Under the pieces are notes generated by a model, which saw nothing but the letters and a program-made list of their open reading frames with translations, was not told the origin of the DNA and searched no databases. The translations under genes were made by a program, and so were the position numbers. DNA of 17,300 nt, from contig DFDY01000200.1 of assembly GCA_002368955.1 (NCBI GenBank), positions 1,621-18,920 of the forward strand, written 5' to 3'. Positions 1 to 7,686 of this stretch are shown here, piece after piece. Each line of letters starts with the position of its first letter. Position 1 is the stretch's first letter. Source of the DNA: Bacteroidales bacterium UBA3816. GTDB taxonomy: Bacteria > Bacteroidota > Bacteroidia > Bacteroidales > P3.

Positions 1-431
1 TGGCAGAAACGCATGATTTCAGCATCGCTCTTTCCAACGGGGTCGAAATCAGCACCACCCTTACCACCGCCGAGAGGCAGCATGGTCAGGCTGTTCTTGA
101 AAATCTGCTCGAAGCCGAGGAACTTCAGCATGGACTCGTTCACCTTGGGGTGGAAACGGAGACCGCCTTTGTATGCACCGAGGGCGGCATTGTACTGAAC
201 ACGATAACCGAGGTTCACCTGGGTCTGACCCTTATCGTCAACCCAAACAACGCGGAACTTGAAGATACGGTCGGGCTCGACAAGACGCTCGACAATCTTA
301 GCAGCCTCGTACTCAGGATGCTTGTTATATTCTTCTTCAACAGTCTCCAAGACCTCACGAACGGCCTGCAAGTACTCGTTTTCGCCCGGATGTTTGGCTT
401 CCAGGTTAGCCATAATTTCGTTTACTTTCAT
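1..431 (-). CDS. gdhA: NADP-type glutamate dehydrogenase, N-terminal part (cut by window edge)
   Basis: Interconverts 2-oxoglutarate plus ammonia and glutamate in the cytoplasm, usually the ammonia-assimilating direction with NADPH. The first 143 codons are present; the gene runs off the left edge with no stop. The start is the ATG at 431 (MKVNEIMANLEAKHP). The substrate-binding half of the hexameric GDH family is clear: YKGGLRFHP around residues 87-95, IFKNSLT around 110-116 and LPLGGGKGG around 118-126. Lys88, Lys112 and Lys124 sit one residue before the family's known active-site lysines (89, 113 and 125 in the clostridial enzyme). The NADP-binding C-terminal domain lies outside the window, so coenzyme preference is inferred from overall resemblance to the ~445-residue GdhA form. 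It has its own promoter about 50 bases upstream and appears monocistronic at its 5' end. Confidence 0.95.
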   Translation of the reverse strand, partial: MKVNEIMANLEAKHPGENEYLQAVREVLETVEEEYNKHPEYEAAKIVERLVEPDRIFKFRVVWVDDKGQTQVNLGYRVQYNAALGAYKGGLRFHPKVNESMLKFLGFEQIFKNSLTMLPLGGGKGGADFDPVGKSDAEIMRFC

Positions 432-477
432 GATATTTAATGTTTTGTATTAAACAAGAGTTTTATTTTTGTGGCAG

Positions 478-509
478 CAAATGTACGACATTTATTTGAC
501 ATAAACAAA
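478..509 (-). promoter_or_regulatory. Bacteroidota-type promoter of gdhA
   Basis: On the minus strand a -33 box TTTG (509-506) is followed by a 20-base spacer and a -7 box TACATTTG (485-478). This matches the known TTTG / TAnnTTTG consensus exactly. The expected start site near 474 gives a leader of about 40 bases before the gdhA ATG at 431. Confidence 0.7.
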
Positions 510-516
510 ATAATTT

Positions 517-536
517 CAAAAAAAAGTTTTTTTTTG
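517..536. terminator. A/T-only inverted repeat, possible weak terminator of the hydrolase gene
   Basis: C-A8-G-T9-G is a self-complementary block about 70 bases past the hydrolase stop (607). Read on the minus strand it could fold and ends in a T run. A pure A-T stem is weak, and it lies just upstream of the gdhA -33 box, so it could equally be promoter-flanking A-tract DNA. Confidence 0.3.
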
Positions 537-606
537 AGCATAGGAAGATGACTGCCAACCTCTGACCATGACAGTAACAATTGAGAAAAAGTCGAGAAAG
601 CAACCT

Positions 607-1416
607 CTACATATAGCAAGTGTTGACAAAGTTGAGGATGCGGGGGCGGATATAGTCGCGCTCTTCCAGATGGGACATGTGGGCGACGTTTTCCAGTAGG
701 AGTACCTCGGCATGGCGGGCTTCCATAGCTTGTGCCAAAGCCAGTTCAACGGGGATGCGGTTGTCGCTCTTGCCGTAGACAAAGAGTATCGGGACTTCCA
801 GTTTTTTGAGCACATGTATGCGCGAAGGACGGGTGGCCATGCCACGCTGCGCAGCAATAATGCTTTCCATTTTGGTCTCCAAGCACTGATCTTGCAAATC
901 TTTGATTTCCTGATTCATCTGCTGGCGTTTGGAGGGGTCGAAAAGCGTAGGGATGAAATTGACCACATAACTTGCACGATTCTGTGTCACACGGTCACAG
1001 GTCTCAATGCGGCGTTCAATGGCCGACTCGGTGTCCGCCAAAGCATGGGAATGCAAAAGGCCAAGGCCACGCAGTCTGTGGGGATAAAGGTCGGCAAAGG
1101 CCAAAGCCACATAGCCTCCCATAGAATGGCCAACCATCACACACTGCTCCACACCGGCATCGTCGAGGACGGCCTTCACGGCACGCGCCATCAAATCCAT
1201 TGAGTGCACCTCGCCGAAGCATTCTGAATAGCCATGCCCGGGGAGGTCAATGGTGACGACATGCATAGAGCGGAGATAAGAGAGTACATAGGAGCTCCAT
1301 ATGTCAAGGTTCTGCAAGTAGCCATGCAGCAGCACCAAGGTCTGCTCATGCTCCCTGCCCTCGTCGCGATAATGCAACGTATGACCCTCAAAGACAATGG
1401 TTTTATGTTGTTCCAT
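607..1416 (-). CDS. alpha/beta-fold hydrolase
   Basis: 269-residue single-domain alpha/beta hydrolase, the usual length for this superfamily. LLHGY at 29-33 is the oxyanion-hole strand turn. GHSMGG at 96-101 is the nucleophile elbow with Ser98. VYGKSDNRIP at 213-222 carries the likely acid Asp218, and AHMSHLEE at 245-252 carries the catalytic histidine, probably His246. The triad therefore looks complete and in order. No signal peptide is visible, so it is probably cytoplasmic. The closest general resemblance is to carboxylesterase/MhpC-like hydrolases; the substrate cannot be read from sequence. It has its own promoter and is separated from both neighbours, so it is probably transcribed alone. 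The ATG at 1416 is the first start and lies about 30 bases below the -7 box. Confidence 0.87.
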   Translation of the reverse strand: MEQHKTIVFEGHTLHYRDEGREHEQTLVLLHGYLQNLDIWSSYVLSYLRSMHVVTIDLPGHGYSECFGEVHSMDLMARAVKAVLDDAGVEQCVMVGHSMGGYVALAFADLYPHRLRGLGLLHSHALADTESAIERRIETCDRVTQNRASYVVNFIPTLFDPSKRQQMNQEIKDLQDQCLETKMESIIAAQRGMATRPSRIHVLKKLEVPILFVYGKSDNRIPVELALAQAMEARHAEVLLLENVAHMSHLEERDYIRPRILNFVNTCYM

Positions 1417-1446
1417 ATATTTCCTAATGCACTATGTTCCGAAAAG

Positions 1447-1477
1447 CAAAATTACACCTTTTTTTCTTTGTAACAAA
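1447..1477 (-). promoter_or_regulatory. Bacteroidota-type promoter of the hydrolase gene
   Basis: Minus-strand -33 box TTTG (1477-1474), 19-base spacer, -7 box TAATTTTG (1454-1447). Both boxes match the consensus, and the ATG lies about 27 bases beyond the predicted start site. Confidence 0.65.
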
Positions 1478-1518
1478 AAAAAGATGGATTATTTAACAAA
1501 AAAATATTACAATCCTCA

Positions 1519-1540
1519 GAATTATAAATAGTTATAATTC
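1519..1540. terminator. Perfect 9-bp hairpin downstream of the OmpA-like gene
   Basis: GAATTATAA / ATAG loop / TTATAATTC is a perfect inverted repeat about 57 bases past the stop of the minus-strand operon (1597). On that strand a run of seven Ts follows about 13 bases later, so it may terminate or protect the operon transcript. The stem is AT-rich and the T run is not adjacent. A smaller palindrome, GTGC-TTAAA-GCAC, lies at 1577-1589, closer to the stop. A 9-base direct repeat (ACAATCCTC at 1509-1517 and 1567-1575) flanks this area. Confidence 0.4.
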
Positions 1541-1596
1541 CTAACAAATCATTCCGCAAGGTAATAACAATCCTCGGTGCTTAAAGCACTCTGATG

Positions 1597-4371
1597 TCAG
1601 AAGAATTTCACCTCCACTTCGTTTGCAGCAAGGCCTTTTTTGTAGTCGGCATTGCCGTAGGCAGCAATAGTGATTCGGGAGGCATCAATGCCATAGTCTA
1701 CCAAAAAGGTGCGTACAGCCTTGGCCCGTTGCAGGGAAAGGTCATAGGAGTCTTTGTCATCGGTACCCTCGGCACGCACCTCAATGTGCAGGTTGGAGGC
1801 CATGCGCTGCTGCATGAAATGTCCCAGCATTCGCAACTCCACCTGAGCCAACGGTAGCAGGCTGGCAGTGCCATTGTAGAAATGAACTAGTGGCAAGGCT
1901 AAGGGCTGTTCCATTGACTTCAACTCGTCCAAGGAATATTTCCTCATCTCATATTCTTGAAGAGTGGTTTTCTCGCCCTGCTGGGCGCTGTCAATAAACA
2001 GCGTGGGCACATAGAACCAATCTGCCTCAACCACAACGGCATACTGCCCACTTCTGTGGACCTTGTAGGTTTGAAGCGGAGTAACTTGGCGGTCGATAAG
2101 GTGATTGGAGGTGGCCTGTGAAGAGATTTCGACTAGGCGCACATTTCGCATAACATCCATGACCGGTTCAAAATCCACCTGAACCGAGCAGTAAGCACTA
2201 CTTGTGTCGTGCTGTGTGGCAAAGACATAGGCAGCCTGGCCATTGGGCGAATCAGTTGTGACGACTATCTGTCTTTCGGTCTTACCGAAGGCAATGGTGG
2301 ATTCATCAAAGGCCCTGTTGACGTTGCGACCCAAATTGACCGGCTGAGACCAGTGAGACCAATCACCCACATTGGTGCGGGTGGCACAATAGACATCGCC
2401 ATAGCCAAAGCCACGAGCGTCGGTAATATAGTATAGGGTGCGCATATTGCGGCTCAGAATGGGGCTGCGTTCGCAATAGGGAGTGTTGACCTGGATGCCC
2501 AAGTTCTGTGGTTCGCCATAGATTCCCCCATTACGAGGAATGAAATATAGGTCAGTGGCCAGCTGTCGGTCGCCATGGAAGTAGGCGCCGGACTCCTGCA
2601 CGTTCTGTCCTCCGGGACGGTCGGAGGCCAGCAGGAGGCCGCTACCATCCTCCAGCATGAAAGCATCTTTTTCTATATACGCAGTGTTGACGGGCGAAGG
2701 CAGAGGGTCTTCTAGCACCCACAACGTATCGGCGACCACACGGGCCGACCAAATGTTGCCCTTGATACCCAACAACACTTGGCTGCCCTTGTCAAAGAAA
2801 CAATATGGGACTGCCTCAGATGAAGTACCCTGGATGACCACCGGCACTGGCTTTGTCCAACCAGCCTTATTGCCAGAAGTGCGAGAAGCGCAAAAAAGAG
2901 TCTGTCGGCCTTGTCGGTGGGTGATGAAATAGCACCTGTCGCTGCCAGGGAAAGGCAGCACATTAGAGATGCTGTCGGCTGCATAATAGCGTGCAACTGA
3001 TGGCCCGCCATGCTTGTCCGTCAGGAGCTTGGCCAGCTCGGCATACTCCGCCTGATTCATTATCTCAAAACTGAGTTCGAACTTCTGCATCCTTTTGCGT
3101 GCAGCAGCCCAATCCTTGCGGGCTATCTGCTGCTGGAGTATGCGCTGCAAGGCCACAAAAGCCATCTTACGCCCAGTAAGGAGCCGTATGACGGTAGTCA
3201 TCGTGTCAAAGTCGGACTCGACAAAGGGTTTGGTGAGGTCAAAGCCATCGATGCGGTCGGCGCGCTCCAGATCGGACTTCACCGCCAGGGCGAAGGGAAA
3301 ATCGGGATGTGCTGCGGCGAAAGCCTCTATGGGTTGGCGGTTCCCCTCTTCGGCATACCATTCGTAATAGGCCTTGTAGACATTCGTATACTCGGGGTCA
3401 AGAGGAAAGCGCGAAAGGTAGACCTGGGCTGCCTCTTGATTGCGCTGGTTGACAATCATGTCACGCAGCAGTGCCATAGCACTGTCGGCCATGGGATCAT
3501 CGTTGTGCAACTCGATATAGTCGGCCAGCTCCTCGCCAGTGGTGAGGGTGCCTATCTCGTCATTGCGCAACTGGTCCAACCGAGCCAAAGCCTCTAGATA
3601 GTAGTCACCGCGTGGGTATTGCTCAATATAGGCCGAATAGGCCGCGACATTGTTGGCACGGCAGGCACGGCTGTAGGCAATGCGGCTTTTCTGGCGCATG
3701 GCGGCATCTTGCAGGGCCTTGCTGGCGGGATAGAGGGCGGCAACAGAGTCAATAGGACCTTCTGACGAAAAGATGGAGAAAAAGTGATTGGAAAGACTCG
3801 CAATAGCGGCCTCGGCCGAGTCTACTTGAGGAGAATTGGGATATTGCTGGCAAAAAGTATAGTAGCCGTTGATGGTGTTTTCCTCACGCACCTGGGCATA
3901 GGCATCGGCCAAGGATTTGGCACGCAGCAGGCTCACCATCTCTTTCTTTTCGGGGAACGCCTCCAGGAAAGACGACAGTTCGAAGGTGCGCATCTGCGAC
4001 ACATGGTTGCGCACATACATCATGGCCTGGGCCTCTATATCGCCCTTGGCCTGACGAATCGAGTTAACGGTGACACCGTGGCGGATAAGTTTCTGCACTT
4101 CGCGGTAGCGACGGCGGTCCTGCACGGCCACCGTGAAGAGCTCCTCGGCCCTCCGAATAAAGCCGTAGGCCATCGGCAGGTTGAATTGCGGATTGGCGGC
4201 ATCGGCGAAGAACTCGGCCATGCTGATGAGGTTGGCCACGTCGTCGGGATTCTTGGCATACTCCTTATATAGGCTGACATACTGCTGCTGATAAGGGTCG
4301 GGTTGCGGAGACTGGCCGTGCAGCACTCCGGCGAAGAGGAGCGACAGAAGGATGGGCACGAGTTTCTTCAT
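1597..4371 (-). CDS. Exported OmpA-family protein with helical repeats and PD40 propeller
   Basis: 924 residues. Residues 1-19 form a signal peptide (MKKLVPILLSLLFAGVLHG, cleavage before Gln20). Residues ~25-450 are helical and look like degenerate TPR-type repeats. Residues ~475-720 hold PD40/WD40-like propeller motifs, for example LGIQVNTPYCERSP at 624-637, TLYYITDARGFGYGDVY at 645-661 and LGRNVNRAFDEST at 680-692. Residues ~730-800 may be a small beta domain, and ~826-924 is OmpA-like with LSLQRAKAV at 878-886. Arg882 fits the family's peptidoglycan-binding arginine; GTDD at 869-872 replaces the usual HTD with a shortened loop. The order helical repeats, propeller, beta domain, OmpA resembles the type IX secretion accessory protein PorE, but this protein is longer, so I do not give that name. 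It is likely periplasmic or outer-membrane-associated. It is last in a four-gene cluster, 9 bases after the preceding gene. Confidence 0.85.
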   Translation of the reverse strand: MKKLVPILLSLLFAGVLHGQSPQPDPYQQQYVSLYKEYAKNPDDVANLISMAEFFADAANPQFNLPMAYGFIRRAEELFTVAVQDRRRYREVQKLIRHGVTVNSIRQAKGDIEAQAMMYVRNHVSQMRTFELSSFLEAFPEKKEMVSLLRAKSLADAYAQVREENTINGYYTFCQQYPNSPQVDSAEAAIASLSNHFFSIFSSEGPIDSVAALYPASKALQDAAMRQKSRIAYSRACRANNVAAYSAYIEQYPRGDYYLEALARLDQLRNDEIGTLTTGEELADYIELHNDDPMADSAMALLRDMIVNQRNQEAAQVYLSRFPLDPEYTNVYKAYYEWYAEEGNRQPIEAFAAAHPDFPFALAVKSDLERADRIDGFDLTKPFVESDFDTMTTVIRLLTGRKMAFVALQRILQQQIARKDWAAARKRMQKFELSFEIMNQAEYAELAKLLTDKHGGPSVARYYAADSISNVLPFPGSDRCYFITHRQGRQTLFCASRTSGNKAGWTKPVPVVIQGTSSEAVPYCFFDKGSQVLLGIKGNIWSARVVADTLWVLEDPLPSPVNTAYIEKDAFMLEDGSGLLLASDRPGGQNVQESGAYFHGDRQLATDLYFIPRNGGIYGEPQNLGIQVNTPYCERSPILSRNMRTLYYITDARGFGYGDVYCATRTNVGDWSHWSQPVNLGRNVNRAFDESTIAFGKTERQIVVTTDSPNGQAAYVFATQHDTSSAYCSVQVDFEPVMDVMRNVRLVEISSQATSNHLIDRQVTPLQTYKVHRSGQYAVVVEADWFYVPTLFIDSAQQGEKTTLQEYEMRKYSLDELKSMEQPLALPLVHFYNGTASLLPLAQVELRMLGHFMQQRMASNLHIEVRAEGTDDKDSYDLSLQRAKAVRTFLVDYGIDASRITIAAYGNADYKKGLAANEVEVKFF

Positions 4372-4380
4372 AACGGGGGA

Positions 4381-4926
4381 CTAGAATTTTAGGCTCTTCA
4401 GAATAGATTCAAATTCCTTCTCCATCTGCGCATAGGTGGCGCGGGTGGTCTCCAGACGGAACTCCACAATGGTGTTCTGCACCTTAAAGTAAACCATGCG
4501 GAACTGATAGTCCTTCTTGTCTTTCACATTGGTGTAGGCACCCACATAGCCCATACCGCCTGAGCGGGGCAGGCCCAAGCCCTGCGTATAGTCGGAGAGC
4601 GACTCGTAGGGCTCGCGGTTATAGCGGTCGAAGACAAAATTATAGATGGGTCCCGTATAGTTCTTGCGGACCACAATGCGGAGAAAAGGCAGCGTGGTGT
4701 CGCCCTTGGAGGCAATGGCCTTGGCACTATAGAAATAGAGATACTGCGTGGTGTTGGCATCTATCTTTTCAGTGCTTAGGTATTTCCATTTGCTGGGAAA
4801 AGTATACTGCACCTTGGTGCCAGGAATGGCCACCTGGGCCTGTGCGCTTCCCCCAATGGCAAGGATTACGAGAAAAACAAACGCTGCAATTCGGCTGCCA
4901 CGGAGTCTTTCGAAAAGAGTTTTCAT
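4381..4926 (-). CDS. Small exported protein of unknown function
   Basis: 181 residues. I do not recognise the family with confidence. Residues 1-30 form a clear signal peptide: a basic start (KTLFERLRGSR), a hydrophobic core, then SAQA with cleavage before Gln31. The mature part begins VAIPGTKVQYTFPSKWKYL and is a mostly beta, charged domain ending EKEFESILKSLKF. This layout (FPSKWKY near the start, a late 'hydrophobic-strand then helix ESILKSLKF') recalls PsbP/DUF1795-type 'IP...fP..W' proteins, but the match is loose. There is no lipobox cysteine, so it is probably soluble in the periplasm. It sits 31 bases after the glycosyltransferase stop and 9 bases before the OmpA-like gene, and may act with the latter. 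Confidence 0.82.
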   Translation of the reverse strand: MKTLFERLRGSRIAAFVFLVILAIGGSAQAQVAIPGTKVQYTFPSKWKYLSTEKIDANTTQYLYFYSAKAIASKGDTTLPFLRIVVRKNYTGPIYNFVFDRYNREPYESLSDYTQGLGLPRSGGMGYVGAYTNVKDKKDYQFRMVYFKVQNTIVEFRLETTRATYAQMEKEFESILKSLKF

Positions 4927-4957
4927 ATTATGTGCGGTTTTAATGTTATTATGCTAT

Positions 4958-6157
4958 TTACTCTCTGTCGAGAATTTTCTGGAAGAACTGTATCAAACGC
5001 TGCGTGAGCAGCTGGTTGTCGTACTGCTGAAGGATAAGATTAAGGGCGTTCTGCCCTACCTCTTGGCAGAACTGTGGGCTGTCGACACACCGCTGCAGCT
5101 GGTCAACAAACTGTTGTGGGGTGTCGGCAATGAGCAAGTCTTTGCCGTCGGCATAGTTGATGCCCTCGGCCCCAATCGAGGTGGTAATGACCACCTTGCC
5201 AGCCGACATGGCTTCGATGATTTTGACCCTCAGCCCACTGCCGCTAAGCAATGGCACCACGTTGATTTGCTTGGAGGCCATAAAGGCCATGGCATCGGGC
5301 ACCTCGCCCACCACGCGCACCCCGTCGAGGCGCAGGTTGAGAAACTCATCGGACATCTTGCGCCCAGCCAGATAGAAGGTGAGTTGCGGCATGCGCTGGT
5401 GCACCAGCGGCCACACTTTGCCCAAGAACCATCGCAGGCCCTCCTGGTTGGGCACCCAGTCCATCGAGCCCAAATGATAGAGCGAGTTGGGTTCCACCTC
5501 CACGTTGTCCACATCGGCCGGTTGCACCCCGAAGGGAATGGCCACAATGGGCTTGCGGCAGCCCAGTTCGCGCAGGGTTGCAGCATCCTTCTCGGTGATG
5601 GGGATGACACCGTCATAATCATTGAAATGCTCACATTCGTAAGCCCTCAGGGTGAGCGAAAGGTGCTTGAGATAGGAGCGTTTGAAGGGGTTGCGCTCGC
5701 TTTGGGCCACCCGTTTCCAAATCAAGTGCTCTACATTGTGCGCCCTGAGCAGGACGGGGGCCTGGCTGTATTTGCGAATCAGGGGCAAATAGGGCGTGAG
5801 GAAGATGCTCTCGACATGAATCACGTCGAACTGCTCTTCCTTCAATATGGACTTTAGCTTGGCCGAAAAATCGTTGCTAATGAAACGTTTGACATGGTAC
5901 GACTCACCGCAGAGCCACGAAACACCCGCATCAATAAGGTGGATGCCCAAGTCCACATGGACCGCCTCGAAACGGGTGGCCTGCAAATAGTCCTCCGGTA
6001 TGCGGCTGCCGAGCACAGGATGCTTGTCGCTGCAAACCGAGAGCACGCGCACCTCGCACCCCGCTGCAAGCAACCCCTGCGTGATGCCGTTCATGGCCAG
6101 CGTGCCGCCGTCCACCGGCGGATAGGGGGGCTTGTTGCAGAGCTGTAATACTTTCAT
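4958..6157 (-). CDS. GT4-type glycosyltransferase
   Basis: 399 residues, a typical length for a GT-B fold glycosyltransferase. The N-terminus KVLQLCNKPPYPPVDGG (2-18) is the usual first strand plus glycine-rich acceptor loop. A second Rossmann half begins near residue 205. SGSGLRVKIIEAMSAGKVV at 305-323 is the nucleotide-sugar-binding signature of family GT4, with Glu315 in the position of the conserved ribose-contacting glutamate. WVPNQEGLRWFLGKVWP at 234-250 resembles bacterial sugar transferases of the TuaH/RfaB-like group. It has no membrane segments and probably works at the inner face of the cytoplasmic membrane on polysaccharide, lipid or glycoprotein assembly. Donor and acceptor cannot be read. 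It lies 12 bases after the YitT stop, in the same operon, and is not inside a recognisable polysaccharide cluster. Confidence 0.93.
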   Translation of the reverse strand: MKVLQLCNKPPYPPVDGGTLAMNGITQGLLAAGCEVRVLSVCSDKHPVLGSRIPEDYLQATRFEAVHVDLGIHLIDAGVSWLCGESYHVKRFISNDFSAKLKSILKEEQFDVIHVESIFLTPYLPLIRKYSQAPVLLRAHNVEHLIWKRVAQSERNPFKRSYLKHLSLTLRAYECEHFNDYDGVIPITEKDAATLRELGCRKPIVAIPFGVQPADVDNVEVEPNSLYHLGSMDWVPNQEGLRWFLGKVWPLVHQRMPQLTFYLAGRKMSDEFLNLRLDGVRVVGEVPDAMAFMASKQINVVPLLSGSGLRVKIIEAMSAGKVVITTSIGAEGINYADGKDLLIADTPQQFVDQLQRCVDSPQFCQEVGQNALNLILQQYDNQLLTQRLIQFFQKILDRE

Positions 6158-6169
6158 CGGCGCAACGAC

Positions 6170-7114
6170 TTATTCGGTGGGAAGTGACTTAAATCCCTTG
6201 CCCATAATTTCGGAACTGTCAATCACATTGACAAAGGCCGCGGGGTCCAAGCGGTGCAGATTGGAGCGCAGCTTGACAAAGTCGGTCCGTTCCATGGTGA
6301 CATAGATCATCTTGCGCTCGCTGCCATTGTAAAGGCCCTCGCCCGTGATGCAGGTGCCACCCCGGTGCAGGTCGTTCAGGATATAGTCGCGCACCACGTC
6401 GGCATGGTCGGTAACGATGAGGGCCGTCTTGTAGCTCTTGGTGCCGTCGACCACCAGGTCGATGACCTTGCCCTCGATGAAGATGATGATGATGGAATAG
6501 ATGGGCAGACGGATGTCGCCAAAGGCAATAAGGGTGCTCAGGGTGATGCAGCCGTCCACAATGGTGACCAAGGTACCGAGGCTGATTTTGGTGTACTTAT
6601 GCAAAATCATGCTGATGATGTCCGAACCGCCGCTGGTGGCTCCGCTGCGGAAAATCAAGCCGATGGCCACACCATAGATGAGACCGGCCACAACGGTGTT
6701 GAGGAAGTAGTCGGGCGCAAACCACATGCCATCATGTGTCTGCACCATAGAGAGTCCCTCTATGGCCTCTGCCACGATGGGACCATCATGAATCACAGGA
6801 TTGTATCCCCAAATCCAACTCTCAATGGCATAGGTGAAGCCGAAGATGAGGAAGGTTGAAATAATGGTCTTAACACCGAATTTGGGGCCGAGAATCCAGG
6901 TGCCGATAAGCAGCAGCGGCACATCCATGCAAATAGCCCAAACCGAAATTTTGCCACCCCACAAGGTGCTGAAGACGTTGGACAGACCATAGGTGCCGCC
7001 AGGAGCCATCATGTAAGGGTTGACAAACATCACATCGCCAGCAGCAAATAGTGCGCTGCCTACAATCAGAAGCAAATAAGAGACCATCTCTTGCTTGAAC
7101 TTTCCTTTTTCCAT
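6170..7114 (-). CDS. YitT-family integral membrane protein
   Basis: 314 residues. Five or six membrane segments are visible in the first ~220 residues (for example 12-30, 55-75, 82-98, 138-156, 182-198 and 203-221). The family motif FRSGATSGGSDII lies at 155-167, and a soluble C-terminal DUF2179 domain spans about 226-310 (LIVTDHADVVRDYI ... GLYNGSERKMIYVTMER ... FVNVIDSSEIMGKGF). The family is widespread; its transport role is not firmly established, and DUF2179 has been suggested to bind a small ligand. A loop of ~35 residues between membrane segments 3 and 4 (about 102-136) makes it longer than Firmicutes YitT proteins. It is the first gene of the four-gene cluster, with a -7 box about 85 bases upstream of the ATG. 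Confidence 0.93.
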   Translation of the reverse strand: MEKGKFKQEMVSYLLLIVGSALFAAGDVMFVNPYMMAPGGTYGLSNVFSTLWGGKISVWAICMDVPLLLIGTWILGPKFGVKTIISTFLIFGFTYAIESWIWGYNPVIHDGPIVAEAIEGLSMVQTHDGMWFAPDYFLNTVVAGLIYGVAIGLIFRSGATSGGSDIISMILHKYTKISLGTLVTIVDGCITLSTLIAFGDIRLPIYSIIIIFIEGKVIDLVVDGTKSYKTALIVTDHADVVRDYILNDLHRGGTCITGEGLYNGSERKMIYVTMERTDFVKLRSNLHRLDPAAFVNVIDSSEIMGKGFKSLPTE

Positions 7115-7196
7115 TCTTAGTTATATCAGTATAGTATTATTTATTTAACAGCATACAAGCACATTGCACGCGCCAAGGCATACAAAGTCCAATTTG

Positions 7197-7204
7197 CAAA
7201 GTTA
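7197..7204 (-). promoter_or_regulatory. -7 promoter box for the yitT operon
   Basis: TAACTTTG on the minus strand matches TAnnTTTG. No exact TTTG lies 19-21 bases upstream; CTTTAA at 7224-7219 is the nearest candidate. The predicted start site near 7193 gives a leader of about 80 bases before the yitT ATG at 7114. Confidence 0.5.
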
Positions 7205-7239
7205 CAAAAATATTTTTATTAAAGAGGCATTTGCCCCTA

Positions 7240-7430
7240 CAAATATGGGCCAAGGCCTCAAAATGACCCCGCTTACTCTTGGCGGTGGTCCCTTGCCGGT
7301 TGCGCCAGCAGCTATTACCCCTCCTGCCGTCTGTACGCCCCTCGTCCACATCACCTCCGCTTCTCAACCAATTCCTAGACGTAACAGAACCGCTAAAGGA
7401 GTGGCGATATAGTGTATAGATTACTAACTT
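7240..7430. other. GC-rich intergenic patch, no credible gene
   Basis: This is the odd part of the 570-base divergent gap between yitT and the MFS gene. About 7255-7400 is markedly richer in G and C than the rest of the gap. Open frames cross it on both strands (about 80-100 codons), but their composition is not protein-like (for example GRTDGRRGNSCWRNRQGTT on the minus strand), and they have no promoter-start arrangement of their own. It may be a degenerate dispersed repeat or a decayed gene. In the rest of the gap (7430-7577) I see nothing. Confidence 0.3.
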
Positions 7431-7577
7431 ACACTTGGTCACATTCGTTCTAACTAGAAATCTCCATGTTGCTTAAACTCCATTTGGGGCGAGAATTTAT
7501 AGGCACCGTCCAAGCCATTTCACAACCGCAAGAGGAATAAAAATGGTCTCAAAAGGGCGTAAATGGATTTTTTTGTG

Positions 7578-7585
7578 TATTTTTG
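7578..7585 (+). promoter_or_regulatory. -7 promoter box for the MFS transporter gene
   Basis: TATTTTTG matches TAnnTTTG exactly. No matching TTTG is seen at -33. The leader would be about 95 bases and contains a 6-bp hairpin, TCCGCT-tggtag-AGCGGA (7630-7647), ahead of the ATG at 7687. Confidence 0.5.
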
Positions 7586-7686
7586 CAGTTGAAAAGGACA
7601 GGCGTTGTTTCAGGCCAACTGCTTGCTTTTCCGCTTGGTAGAGCGGAGCACTCCACAATCTTTTATTAACTAAAAACGTGTACAAC

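Noticed and set aside
3010..3597. Plus-strand open frame of 195 codons
   Set aside because: Antisense to the OmpA/PD40 gene, no domain or promoter.
4748..5857. Plus-strand open frame of 369 codons
   Set aside because: It lies antisense to the clear GT4 glycosyltransferase and the start of the small exported protein, has low-complexity His/Gly/Leu-rich content and no recognisable domain; an antisense shadow.
7137..7442. Minus-strand frame of 101 codons upstream of yitT
   Set aside because: It runs through the operon's -7 promoter box and has non-protein-like composition.
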